In this document: one piece after another, positions 1-8,646 of the stretch | How the letters are laid out: each line of letters begins with the position of its first letter | How positions within the stretch are numbered: position 1 is the stretch's first letter | Source of the DNA: Sipunculus nudus | Taxonomy: Eukaryota; Annelida; Sipuncula; Golfingiida; Sipunculidae | Direction: 5' to 3' | DNA: 64,000 nucleotides | NCBI GenBank assembly: GCA_026874595.1 | Contig: JAPPUL010000095.1 | Coordinates: 1,114,001 to 1,178,000 of the forward strand | The notes under the pieces: generated by a model | Told to the model about the DNA's origin: nothing | The model's database searches: none | The model's input: the letters and a program-made list of their open reading frames with translations, nothing else | Made by a program: the position numbers and the translations under genes

Positions 1-513
1 AGTGTATTCTAGGGCACTAACAGATTCTTTGGTCTTTTTTGTTGTATAAATAAATCTATGTAGCTTTAAAATAGCATCTTGAATGTTTTTGTTTTGAAAT
101 GAGTTATATGCAGTTTTATACAAAGGAAAGAAAGCAAAAAGCACCTTGTTATCAGGATAGCTTTTTCTTACAAACTCCTCAGCATCACCAAGATGTTCAA
201 ATATTCTAAAACCATCAGGTCGAACATAGCCCTTAAGATCGCTTTCTTTTATGTGGTACCAAATGGCTTTAGGGTTAGAAAGACTAACAGATTCATCAAG
301 TGTAACTATTTTATGTAACTTTATTTTATAAGCTATTTTAGAATTTTCATGAGGAGAAACATAAACAAGTTTGTCATTTACGATAGGAACAGCATAGTAA
401 GGCTCTTTGTATTCGACAGTATATTTAGCAAGATCTTCCTTTTTGCCACAAGAGGTTAATAAAAAGCTAAGTAAAGGAATAACAGCCAAATACTTAAAAA
501 AGACACCAAACAA
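1..513 (-). CDS. Lipoprotein with SH3-like domain, 3' end outside window
   Basis: The reading frame is open from position 513 to the window edge (171 codons, no stop), so the C-terminus is missing. I chose a TTG start at 513-511. No ATG lies between it and the upstream in-frame stop, and it gives a short hydrophobic signal ending in a lipobox (LLTSC, Cys about residue 22) followed by charged residues (GKKED), typical of a lipoprotein. The next ~70 residues contain short strands and the pattern KLVYVSP...AIWYHIKESDLKGYV, which resembles a bacterial SH3-type cell-wall-binding domain. This is a reading by eye, not a search. The gene lies 46 bp downstream of the Bax-inhibitor gene on the same strand and may be cotranscribed with it. 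Its function is unknown; an envelope-associated role is inferred. Confidence 0.6.
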   Translation of the reverse strand, partial: MFGVFFKYLAVIPLLSFLLTSCGKKEDLAKYTVEYKEPYYAVPIVNDKLVYVSPHENSKIAYKIKLHKIVTLDESVSLSNPKAIWYHIKESDLKGYVRPDGFRIFEHLGDAEEFVRKSYPDNKVLFAFFPLYKTAYNSFQNKNIQDAILKLHRFIYTTKKTKESVSALEYT

Positions 514-559
514 AGTTCCAAAAGCCCCCAGCTTTGTAAAGTAATCTTAATAACGCAAG

Positions 560-1264
560 CTAATCACGCGAAGAACTAAGCATAAAGATTTGAATAATGT
601 ACCAAAAAAGCAAGGCAACCGAAGCAAATAGATGCAAAGAAGCGCTCACATACTGGTCAGTATTATAAGATTTTAAGATAGCACTCGTAGAATACAAAAT
701 AGCAGCAGATGCAAAAGCAACCATAATCCAGGCAAATATAAGGCCAAGAGAGAATCCAAAAAGAATACTAGCCACAATAAAGCCAAGAGCAACAAAACCC
801 CCTATCTTAAGAATAGAGCCAAGAAAAGAGAAGTCCTTCTTGGTGGTAACAGCAACAAAAGTAAGGCCTGTAAATAAAAACAAAGTAACAAGGCCGGCTT
901 TTTGAATTAGCGTTGAGTCATTAGCATAAGCACTTGCGATATAAAGTAGAGGCACAAAGATAATAGCCTCAGCCACGATAAAAAGAAGAAGCCCCATGTA
1001 TTGCGTCCCTTTAGAAGTAGTTGAGCTTGCCCAATTTTGAGCAAGATAGCTAACGCCCATAAAAACGCCAAGAACAATAAGCCAAGAGAAACCACCGGTC
1101 ATAAGAGAAGTTAATTTAGGTGCAAGAGAAGAGTTTAAAATGATAGACTCAAGGACAAGGAATATAACGATAGCTAAAGCCAGGTGAGCATAAGTTCTAC
1201 TAATAAACTTAGCTCTCTCGCTTTTCTCAAGAGTATAAGTAGAATAATTAGTTTCTTGCAACAT
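560..1264 (-). CDS. Bax inhibitor-1 (BI-1/YccA) family membrane protein
   Basis: A 234-residue protein with a short charged N-terminus (TLEKSERAKFISRTYAHLALAI) and seven hydrophobic segments. This is the length and layout of bacterial BI-1/YccA/TMBIM proteins. Characterised members are inner-membrane proteins: E. coli YccA modulates the FtsH protease, and B. subtilis YetJ is a pH-sensitive calcium leak channel. Which role applies here cannot be told. The start ATG is preceded by a strong GGAGGT ribosome-binding site at the right spacing. Codons are mostly T/C-ended, unlike the A/G-ended codons of the plus-strand genes further on. Confidence 0.88.
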   Translation of the reverse strand: MLQETNYSTYTLEKSERAKFISRTYAHLALAIVIFLVLESIILNSSLAPKLTSLMTGGFSWLIVLGVFMGVSYLAQNWASSTTSKGTQYMGLLLFIVAEAIIFVPLLYIASAYANDSTLIQKAGLVTLFLFTGLTFVAVTTKKDFSFLGSILKIGGFVALGFIVASILFGFSLGLIFAWIMVAFASAAILYSTSAILKSYNTDQYVSASLHLFASVALLFWYIIQIFMLSSSRD

Positions 1265-1398
1265 GTAAAACCTCCATAATACTATAAGGCCAAAAGAGTT
1301 AATAATAAACGTAGCCTAATAAATATAAGATACTAAAAGGATTAATAATAATAAGCTAAAAGTCAATCAGTTTATAAACAAAGTTTAAGAGCTTTAGT

Positions 1399-3123
1399 TT
1401 AAGAATTATTGTTATAAGCATCTAAGATGGCTAAATACTTGTTGCACTCAAAAACGTTTATTCGATCCTCAAGCATAAGATAAAGATGTAAAGCTTTAAG
1501 GTAGTTATAGTGTGCTTCTTTTTTGCGATGAGCTTGGAATAGGGTTTTAGCAAGCAATTTATAGCTGTAAGCGACCTCACGTTCTTTTCCAAGAATTAAA
1601 TGGTCAAAAGAGTCTTCAAAGTTATAATTGTTAACATGGTTTTGCATCTTAGAGTTTTTATTAGGGTGGGAGTTAGATTTTTGCTTATTAGTATCTAAAA
1701 GCGAGGCATTAAGCTCAGCAAGGGAATTAACATTAGCAATGGTATCCTTATGGAAAGAGTTAATAAGTTCTATTTTTTTAATAAGTTTAGCTTCCTTATC
1801 TGACATGCCGTCAATGCGAGCGATTTTAGAAGACAGGGCATAAAGCTTGATGCGATCTTCTTCAAACTTATTTTTGAAAATTTCTTCTAAAGACACAGGA
1901 TGTTTCTTAACGTCTTTCCAAAGGCGAGCACCAAGTTTTGGGTCATAGATATCTTTTTTAAGTTCAAAGTTAATAATAGCTTGTTCATTATAAGATATTT
2001 TGGAATCGGCATTAACGACATGATAAATAAGGCTTAACTTCTCCCAATCTTCTTGTAGAGGGAATGCACTTTGTAAGAAACGGTTTATATATCTAAGCGA
2101 CGGGACGTTATCGCATATTATGATAATAGATGCCATGATGGGAGTAGATAAAAAAGCGCCTGCAATGCCCCAAATAAAGCTCCAAAATATAAGAGATACG
2201 AAAACGACAAAAGAGCTTAAGGAAAGGCTTTTGCCAAAGATACGGGGCTCGATGACATTTGCAAAGACAATTTGTACTATTATGATGATGGCGGTTAAAG
2301 AGATGGCAAGACTTGAGTTATCAAATTGTATAAAAGATAGTAAAATAGGCAATATAGAAGCAATGACGGGTCCTATTATGGGGATAAAGCTTAGAATGAA
2401 TATGAGGAAGGCAAAAACGAGGGCGAAGTCAAGGCCATAGATAAGGAAGACAACGTATAAAATGGAAGCGGCAGCAGAAGTAACGAGTGCTTTATAAAGT
2501 ATATATCTTTGGATTTGGCTTACGATACGAGTATTAATGTTATTAATGTTAGCAGCTTTGGCAGGATGTAGAGCCCGCGAGGTTTTAATTTTAAAGTTTT
2601 TGATACCGGCAAGGAAGAAACAAAGGTATAAGATGAATAAGATGAAGTCGGTAAAAAGGGAAGTAGTTTTAGTAAAAAGGCTTAGGATGTAGTCTTTGCC
2701 ATAACCGATAAAGTCTTTTAGTGGCGCTGTTAGTTCTTCTAGATAGTTTGTTTTTTTTAGATTAAAGAGATTTTGAATATCTTGCCAAAGGTCAACGAAG
2801 CGCTTTTCATAGAAGGGTAATTTTTCTTTTACGAGGGTTTCGATGTTGGAGTAGAAGAGTAAAGACACGAGAGTGATTATGGAGATGGAAGCAACGAGAG
2901 GAATAGTTACGGCAAGAGCAGAGGGGAGTTTTTTTTGCAATTTCTCAACGATAGGGTTAAGGCCGTAAGCGAAGAAGATAGCCAAGACAAGAGGGATTAA
3001 GAAATCTCTTAAGAAGTAAGCAAGTGCGATCGAGGCTATAATTATTAATATGAATATGACAGAGGAAGTTCTTGAATTTTGTTCTATGGAGTAGAAGGAG
3101 AAGATATTATTGCTAAAACGCAT
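1399..3123 (-). CDS. AI-2E/PerM family permease with extra cytoplasmic TerB-like tail
   Basis: A 574-residue protein. Residues ~1-350 carry the AI-2E transporter (PF01594-type) layout: two N-terminal membrane segments (SIALAYFLRDFLIPLVLAI), a long soluble loop, then a cluster of segments including FIPIIGPVIASILP and a final block near WGIAGAFLSTPIMA. Family members export diverse small solutes or act as Na+/H+ antiporters; the substrate is not predictable. Family proteins usually end near residue 350-400. This one continues for ~220 residues. The extension has a helical segment with the acidic pattern ARIDGMSDKEAKLIKKIE, like TerB-type domains, followed by a Lys/Asn-rich linker and a short helical repeat (AHYNYLKALHLYLMLEDR) that could be TPR-like. 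An AAGG site precedes the ATG. The gene is divergent from the cyclase-like gene at 3470. Confidence 0.8.
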   Translation of the reverse strand: MRFSNNIFSFYSIEQNSRTSSVIFILIIIASIALAYFLRDFLIPLVLAIFFAYGLNPIVEKLQKKLPSALAVTIPLVASISIITLVSLLFYSNIETLVKEKLPFYEKRFVDLWQDIQNLFNLKKTNYLEELTAPLKDFIGYGKDYILSLFTKTTSLFTDFILFILYLCFFLAGIKNFKIKTSRALHPAKAANINNINTRIVSQIQRYILYKALVTSAAASILYVVFLIYGLDFALVFAFLIFILSFIPIIGPVIASILPILLSFIQFDNSSLAISLTAIIIIVQIVFANVIEPRIFGKSLSLSSFVVFVSLIFWSFIWGIAGAFLSTPIMASIIIICDNVPSLRYINRFLQSAFPLQEDWEKLSLIYHVVNADSKISYNEQAIINFELKKDIYDPKLGARLWKDVKKHPVSLEEIFKNKFEEDRIKLYALSSKIARIDGMSDKEAKLIKKIELINSFHKDTIANVNSLAELNASLLDTNKQKSNSHPNKNSKMQNHVNNYNFEDSFDHLILGKEREVAYSYKLLAKTLFQAHRKKEAHYNYLKALHLYLMLEDRINVFECNKYLAILDAYNNNS

Positions 3124-3469
3124 AGATTAAAAGCCTTTTAAGAATTTTGTTTTAAAGAGTATAGATAAAATAAGTAAAACTAAGTTTAAATATAAAATAT
3201 AAAGATAAAAGGTAGTATTATTTTTGACAGATATTACTAGTAAAAGAGGTTTAAGCGCCTGTAAGAATACAGTTTGCTTTTTTGGTAAGAGAGATATGTT
3301 TAAAAAAAAAGGTTTTGTGTAGAAAAAAAAGCCAATGTAAAAAAGTAAAGTATAAAAGTGTAGATTTTTAAAATAAATAGTAGTTTATTTACTACTATAA
3401 AATTAAGTGCTAAGAAGTTACAAGTAAGAAGTTACAATATTGTATAGCTTAAGAGGGAATAGCAAACAA
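3124..3469. other. Divergent intergenic region
   Basis: A 346-bp A/T-rich gap between two divergent genes, so it should hold both promoters. A TTGACA hexamer lies near 3224, but no good -10 box follows at standard spacing. Close to the plus-strand gene a 14-bp direct repeat (TAAGAAGTTACAA with one flanking base) occurs twice near 3412-3438. No RNA gene was recognised. Confidence 0.35.
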
Positions 3470-4522
3470 ATGTTCTCGTTTGAGAAGAATTATATAAAGG
3501 AACAAGAAACGATAATAAATCGGCTTAAGGGAGAACTAGAAGAGAAGAGCAAAAAGACATTGCGTTGTAGTAATGAGATAGAAGAACTTAAGGAACAGGT
3601 GGCAATGCTTCGTGAGGAGCTAATGGAGCGGGCAAGGGGTGGGGAGGGGTTTGGTAAAGGGGGGGTTATGGAGGGTATGGAGGGGAGTGGTGGTGAGGAT
3701 GGGGTTTTTGAATATGAGCGTGGGTTTCTTGCAGAAGAAGATATGCTAAATAATGTACGAGAAGGGCTTGATCTTGATGGGGAGGGGGAGGATAAAGATG
3801 GGGAGGGGGAGGATAAAGGTAATGGGGGAGTTGAAAAGACTTATAGTGTTGTGCCAGAAAGTATAGTCCGAGACAAGATATCGCAAATATATATACCAGA
3901 AAGGATATATACTAAGCTTGAGGAGGAAGGGGTGGAAGGATATTATGATGGTGTTAATAAAGCTTTAATTGTCTATAAGCTAAAGCTTAACGGGCTTTAC
4001 ATGGAAGGTTTAAGCGAAGTTGGACGTATAAAATTATGGACGAAGCTTATAAATGGTGTTGGGAAGGTAATATATGGGGTTGGAGGGTATATAAGCCATG
4101 CAGGAGATGATCTAATAGAGGGAGTTATAGGGCTTTTTGATGGAGGGTATGAAGGAGAGTCAGGTGATAAGTATTTTTCAAAAAGTATATTAGAGCTTAA
4201 GGAAGGGGTCGAAGATAAAGTATTTTTAATAAACAAATATTTAAAAAGCAAAGGTCTTGAGAATCTAGAAGTGTCATTAAATTTAGATTATGGGCGCATG
4301 CTTTTTGGGGGTGGGAGAGGGGGTAAAGGGTTAGTATTAATGGGAGAGTCCCATAAGATATTAAGAGAACTTATGTGTCTTGGGCTAAAAGGCTATAGCC
4401 TGGTATGTACGGACAGACTATACGAGAAGCTAAAAGGAGTTTTTGAGTTTATAGAGCTTCCGGAAAAGCTAAGTATGGGGATAGAGCTTTACGGGATTAA
4501 AGATATCAGGCTAAGAAATTAA
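3470..4522 (+). CDS. Coiled-coil protein with degenerate class III cyclase-like domain
   Basis: About 350 residues from ATG 3470, which has an AAGAGGGA site 11 bp upstream; an in-frame TTG at 3440 is possible. Residues ~5-60 form a charged coiled coil. A Gly/Glu-rich stretch with an imperfect repeat (DGEGEDK twice) follows. The last ~200 residues resemble a class III nucleotide cyclase homology domain when lined up with the real cyclase at 13546: GGYISHAGDDLIEGVIGLFDG corresponds to KYIGDAIMSFWGAP, and GRMLFGGGRGGKGLVLMGESHKI to GEAIVGNMGSEGRMNYTILG. The first metal-binding Asp and the catalytic Asn/Arg positions are not conserved, so catalysis is unlikely and a scaffold or sensor role is inferred. 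It ends 44 bp before soeA and is probably cotranscribed with it. The homology is visual and moderately uncertain. Confidence 0.6.
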   Translation: MFSFEKNYIKEQETIINRLKGELEEKSKKTLRCSNEIEELKEQVAMLREELMERARGGEGFGKGGVMEGMEGSGGEDGVFEYERGFLAEEDMLNNVREGLDLDGEGEDKDGEGEDKGNGGVEKTYSVVPESIVRDKISQIYIPERIYTKLEEEGVEGYYDGVNKALIVYKLKLNGLYMEGLSEVGRIKLWTKLINGVGKVIYGVGGYISHAGDDLIEGVIGLFDGGYEGESGDKYFSKSILELKEGVEDKVFLINKYLKSKGLENLEVSLNLDYGRMLFGGGRGGKGLVLMGESHKILRELMCLGLKGYSLVCTDRLYEKLKGVFEFIELPEKLSMGIELYGIKDIRLRN

Positions 4523-4566
4523 AAGTTAAAAGAATAATATATATATATGTAAGGAAGAGAGTAAAG

Positions 4567-7467
4567 ATGAATGAAGAAAGGGATAAGCAAATGGATTCAA
4601 AGATAACAAAGGATGGACATAGATTAAAAGAGAATGAAGATATAAAGTACACAACGTGCTATATGTGTGCGTGCAGATGCGGAATAAAGGTATCGCTACG
4701 AGATGAGAAGATAGTGTATATACAAGGTAATATGGAGCATCCAACTAATCAGGGTGTAATATGCGCAAAGGGCTCATCAGGGATAATGAAACAATTTAGT
4801 CCTGGTAGGATAACGAAGCCGCTGTTGCGTCGAGCTGGGATGGAGAGGGGGAGTGGGGAGTATGAGGAGATAAGTTGGTCGGAGGCGATGGAAATACTAG
4901 TTAAGCGTTTAAAGGGGATAAGGGGAGAGGATCCGAAGAAGCTTGCATTTTACACAGGACGAGATCAAATGCAAGCGTTAACAGGCTATTGGGCAAAACA
5001 GTTTGGAACACCGAACTTTGCGGCGCATGGGGGATTTTGTTCTGTAAATATGGCAGCTGGCATGATATATTCGATGGGAGGCACGAGCTGGGAGTTTGGG
5101 GGGCCTGATTTTGAGATGACAAAATATCTATTACTATTTGGAGTAGCAGAAGATCATGATTCAAATCCGATGAAGCTAGGGTTGTCGAAGGTGAAGAATC
5201 GCGGGGGGAAGGTAGTGGTTATAAACCCGATAAGGTCAGGGTATGGAGCAATAGCAGATGAGTGGGTAGCGATAAGGCCTGGGACGGACGGAGCATTTAT
5301 AATGGGACTTATGAATGTTTTGGTGGAGCACAAGTTTTATGACAAAGAGTTTTTACTAAACTTTACAAATGCGAGTTATCTGGTTGAGCTAAAGGGTGAT
5401 GAAGTTGGTGAGGGGGAGGGTTTTGAGGGGTTATTGTATACGTGCGGAGATGATAAGGAGGTAAAATATGTGTATGACGAGGAGAGTGGGAGGGTAGAGG
5501 AAGCGCATAAGAAAGGCGTTAAGGCAGCACTTCTTGGGACATATAAGGTGGGGAAGAGGAATTTAAAGACAGTGATGCAATGTTTGGTGGAACGGGTATC
5601 AAAGTACACACCGGAGAGTGCAGAGGCTATATGCGGGGTACCAGCTGAAGTTATAAGGCGAATAGGAATAGAAGTAGGGGTGGTCGCGCAAGAACTTATA
5701 ACACTAGAAATACCTTGGACAGATGCGTGGGGAACTAAACATGAAAATACAACAGGGCGGCCGGTATCATTGCACGGGATGCGCGGGCTTGCAGCACATA
5801 CAAATGGATTTCAAACTATAAGGGCACTATCAGCGTTCATGATGTTGCTAGGTATAATAGACAGGCCGGGTGGTTTTAGATATAAACCACCTTTCCCGAA
5901 GCCGATTCCGCCGGCAGTGCGGCCTGTAAACAACGAAGCAGACATAAAGCCAAACAAAGCGTTGCCAAAGCCGGCTTTAGGTTTTCCAGCAAGTCCAGAA
6001 GACCTAATGATAGATGAGAAAGGAGGGCCAATAAGGCTTGATAAAGCGTTCAGCTGGGAATTTCCTTTAACGGCACATGGCATGCTGCAAAACGTGATAA
6101 CGAATGCACATCGTGGAGACCCATATAAGATAGACACATTGATATTATTCATGGCAAACATGGCCTGGAACTCGTCAATGAATACGAGTGGGATGCTAAG
6201 GATGCTAACGGATAAAGAAGAAGATGGCGAGTATAAGATTCCGTTTATAGTGGTAAGCGATGCATTTTATAGTGAACAAGTAGCGTATGCAGATTTGGTA
6301 TTGCCGGACACAACATACTTAGAGAGATTTGACTGTATATCGATGTTAGACAGGCCAATCAGCGAGTACGACGCAGTATGTGATTCTATAAGGCATCCTA
6401 TAATGGAGCCGAAAGGGGAGTGCAGGGCATTTCAGCAGACGCTAATAGACCTTGCAGGAGAGCTTGGACTTGAAGGGTTTTGTGATTCAGAAGGGAAACT
6501 AAAATACAAGACCTATGAAGAGTTTATAACGAAGTGGGAGACGGTGGAAGGAGGGGGAGTAGGCTTTTTATCAGGATGGAGGGGGGCAGATGGAGCAAAA
6601 CAGATAATAGGCGAACCGAATGAGAAACAGCTTGACAAATACATAGAAAACAAATCGTTTTACCGTTATGAGCTTGAGGATGGAATAAAGTACAATAGAA
6701 ATATAAATAAGGGCTATTTGGAGTGGGCAACGAAGATGAAGTTAATAGGGAGTGCAAAGCCGATAGTGATGAATATGTATTCAGAGGTGCTTGAAAGTTT
6801 TAGAATAAGCGCAGAAGGTGATGTAGAAGGTAGAAAGCCTCAAACACAAGCGCAAAGGGAGCGGATATTAAGATATTTTGATCCGCTACCGTTTTGGTAT
6901 GAGTCGCTTGAGCCAAAACAAATAGATAAGGAGCAATATAGTTTTTATGCAATAACCCAAAGGCCTATGCCAATGTACCATTCATGGGATGGACAAAATG
7001 CGTGGTTAAGACAAATAGTAGGACAAAATTATTTATATATAAATCCTAAAAAGGCAAAAGAGCTTGGGATAGAAGACGAGGATTGGGTATGGGTTGAGTC
7101 GTCGATAGCTAAGATACGAGTACAGGTAAAATACTCAGAAGCGCATCAGCCTGACACAGTATGGACATGGAATGGAGTAGGTAAGAAGTCAGGCTTTTGG
7201 GGACTTAAGGGAGATGTTGCGGAGGCAAAGAAAGGATTTTTACTTAATCACTTAATAAGAGAAGAGCTTAAGCTCTCAGGCTTTGGAAAAATATCAAACA
7301 GCGATCCGATAACAGGGCAAGCGGGCTGGTATGATCTTCGGGTAAAGATATATAAAGCAGAAGAGGAGGGACATTATCCTGAGTATGAGAGTGTATCGGT
7401 GCCAAAACACATGGAAAAGGCAAAAGAGCTTATAGACTATGGATTTTTAAGAGGGAAAGCAAGATAA
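4567..7467 (+). CDS. soeA: Molybdopterin sulfite dehydrogenase catalytic subunit SoeA-like
   Basis: A 966-residue complex iron-sulfur molybdoenzyme. The N-terminal [4Fe-4S] motif is C31-x2-C34-x3-C38 with C66 in NQGVICAKGS. The likely molybdenum ligand is C158 in AAHGGFCSVN, i.e. Cys as in the PsrA/PhsA/NapA/formate dehydrogenase group, not Ser or Asp. Blocks such as TTCYMCACRCG, FYTGRDQMQALTGYWAKQFGTPN and LFGVAEDHDSNP match the cytoplasmic sulfite dehydrogenase SoeA as I remember it, and the length agrees. There is no Tat signal (no twin Arg; the N-terminus is acidic/polar), consistent with a cytoplasm-facing enzyme. Family role: sulfite oxidation to sulfate with electrons passed to quinone through SoeB and SoeC. 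A GGAAG-type site precedes the ATG. soeB and soeC follow in the same order as in known operons. Another CISM substrate such as polysulfide or thiosulfate cannot be excluded. Confidence 0.82.
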   Translation: MNEERDKQMDSKITKDGHRLKENEDIKYTTCYMCACRCGIKVSLRDEKIVYIQGNMEHPTNQGVICAKGSSGIMKQFSPGRITKPLLRRAGMERGSGEYEEISWSEAMEILVKRLKGIRGEDPKKLAFYTGRDQMQALTGYWAKQFGTPNFAAHGGFCSVNMAAGMIYSMGGTSWEFGGPDFEMTKYLLLFGVAEDHDSNPMKLGLSKVKNRGGKVVVINPIRSGYGAIADEWVAIRPGTDGAFIMGLMNVLVEHKFYDKEFLLNFTNASYLVELKGDEVGEGEGFEGLLYTCGDDKEVKYVYDEESGRVEEAHKKGVKAALLGTYKVGKRNLKTVMQCLVERVSKYTPESAEAICGVPAEVIRRIGIEVGVVAQELITLEIPWTDAWGTKHENTTGRPVSLHGMRGLAAHTNGFQTIRALSAFMMLLGIIDRPGGFRYKPPFPKPIPPAVRPVNNEADIKPNKALPKPALGFPASPEDLMIDEKGGPIRLDKAFSWEFPLTAHGMLQNVITNAHRGDPYKIDTLILFMANMAWNSSMNTSGMLRMLTDKEEDGEYKIPFIVVSDAFYSEQVAYADLVLPDTTYLERFDCISMLDRPISEYDAVCDSIRHPIMEPKGECRAFQQTLIDLAGELGLEGFCDSEGKLKYKTYEEFITKWETVEGGGVGFLSGWRGADGAKQIIGEPNEKQLDKYIENKSFYRYELEDGIKYNRNINKGYLEWATKMKLIGSAKPIVMNMYSEVLESFRISAEGDVEGRKPQTQAQRERILRYFDPLPFWYESLEPKQIDKEQYSFYAITQRPMPMYHSWDGQNAWLRQIVGQNYLYINPKKAKELGIEDEDWVWVESSIAKIRVQVKYSEAHQPDTVWTWNGVGKKSGFWGLKGDVAEAKKGFLLNHLIREELKLSGFGKISNSDPITGQAGWYDLRVKIYKAEEEGHYPEYESVSVPKHMEKAKELIDYGFLRGKAR

Positions 7468-7519
7468 TGCTTATATGAAAGTATAAAATGCTATGCTTGT
7501 TTAAAAGACGGGTATAAGA

Positions 7520-7617
7520 GATAGGATAAAGAGATAGGATAAAGATGATAGGATAAAGAGATAGGATAAAGATGATAGGATAAAGAGATAGGATAAAGAT
7601 GATAGGATAAAGAGATA
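7520..7617 (+). repeat. 27-bp purine-rich tandem repeat between soeA and soeB
   Basis: About 3.6 copies of a 27-bp unit made of a 13-mer GATAGGATAAAGA followed by a 14-mer GATAGGATAAAGAT. The repeat fills most of the 222-bp gap and ends ~70 bp before the soeB start. The plus (mRNA) strand is almost all purine. Confidence 0.95.
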
Positions 7618-7689
7618 AGAAGAGATAAGGAGCTTTTGAAAAGATAGGTTAAGGGGATTATAGAAAGATAATCTAAAAGGAGCAAATAA

Positions 7690-8388
7690 ATGAACGATAT
7701 AAAGAGCGAAAGCAAAAGCGAGATAAATAACAAAAGGAAGAAACAACTTGCGTTAGTAATAGATTTAAATACGTGTGTAGGCTGCCATGCATGTGCGACA
7801 AATTGCAAGTCTTGGAACACGCAAGGAGAGCTTGGACCGTTACCGGACAAAGATCCATATGGGAGTGATCCAAGCGGGGTATGGTATAATCGGGTACAAA
7901 CATACGAGCTTGGGCAGTTTCCGAATACGGAGATAATGTATCTGCCGAAGTCGTGTATGCATTGTGAAGATCCGCCCTGTGTGGAGGTATGCCCGACGGA
8001 GGCATCCTATAAGCGCGAAGAGGATGGAATAGTATTAGTACATTATGATGATTGTATAGGGTGTAAATATTGCGCATGGGCGTGTCCTTATGGGTGTCGA
8101 GAATATGACGAGAAAGAGGGAGTGATGAAGAAATGTACACTTTGCGTAGACAGGATATACAATGAAGACTTGCCGGAAGCAGAACGTTTACCAGCGTGCG
8201 TATTGGCATGTCCATCGAAGGCTAGGATATTTGGAGATATAAACGATCCAGAAAGCGAGGCATCAAAAGCGATAGAGATAGGGTATGGATATAAGCTGAT
8301 GCCGGAGGCTGGAACAAACCCAGCAAATCACTATATACCAAAGAAGAACACTAAAGTATCGATAGATCATGTATGCAGCTGTAAGTAG
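7690..8388 (+). CDS. soeB: Four-cluster ferredoxin subunit SoeB-like
   Basis: A 232-residue electron-transfer subunit. Four Cys groups typical of DmsB/PsrB/SoeB proteins are visible: CVGCHACATNC (C29, C32, C35, C39), CMHCEDPPCVEVC, CIGCKYCAWACPYGC, and CTLC plus a later Cys, enough for four [4Fe-4S] clusters. It would carry electrons from the molybdenum site of SoeA to the membrane subunit SoeC. There is no signal peptide, in line with a cytoplasmic location. AGGAG lies 8 bp before the ATG, so translation should be efficient despite the repeat tract upstream. Confidence 0.88.
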   Translation: MNDIKSESKSEINNKRKKQLALVIDLNTCVGCHACATNCKSWNTQGELGPLPDKDPYGSDPSGVWYNRVQTYELGQFPNTEIMYLPKSCMHCEDPPCVEVCPTEASYKREEDGIVLVHYDDCIGCKYCAWACPYGCREYDEKEGVMKKCTLCVDRIYNEDLPEAERLPACVLACPSKARIFGDINDPESEASKAIEIGYGYKLMPEAGTNPANHYIPKKNTKVSIDHVCSCK

Positions 8389-8400
8389 ATGCACAATAGT

Positions 8401-8515
8401 TGTAGGAGAGGGGGGATGAGAGGGGGATGAGAGAGGGGGATGAGAGAGGGGGGTGAGAGGGGGGATGAGGGTGAAGATGAGGGTGAAGATGATGAGGGTG
8501 GATGCTATCAGGAGG
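8401..8515 (+). repeat. G-rich imperfect tandem repeat downstream of soeB
   Basis: A run of imperfect 11-13 bp units of the form GAGAGGGGGAT, grading into 12-bp GATGAGGGTGAA units. The plus strand is almost pure purine with repeated runs of four to six G, so parallel G-quadruplex or triplex formation is possible. It begins 12 bp after the soeB stop. Confidence 0.9.
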
Positions 8516-8557
8516 GATGCTAGAAAGAAGTAGTAGTTTAGACAAACGTAAAAGTTT

Positions 8558-8626
8558 AAAAAATAAAGTAAGAAAAAATAAAGTAAGTAAAAATAAAGTA
8601 AGAAAGAAAAAAGTAAGAAAAAAGGG
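8558..8626 (+). repeat. 15-bp A-rich tandem repeat before soeC
   Basis: Two exact and two or more imperfect copies of AAAAAATAAAGTAAG, ending ~20 bp before the soeC start. Together with the G-rich array just upstream it fills the soeB-soeC gap. Confidence 0.85.
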
Positions 8627-8646
8627 ATAAAAAAAGCGAGGTAAAA

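Noticed and set aside
3440-3469. TTG 3440 as start of the cyclase-like gene
   Set aside because: ATG 3470 has a better placed AAGAGGGA site; the extra ten residues add nothing recognisable. Not fully excluded.
8401-8626. CRISPR-like array
   Set aside because: Units are 11-15 bp, contiguous and without unique spacers, so these are tandem repeats. No CRISPR array or cas gene was seen in the window.
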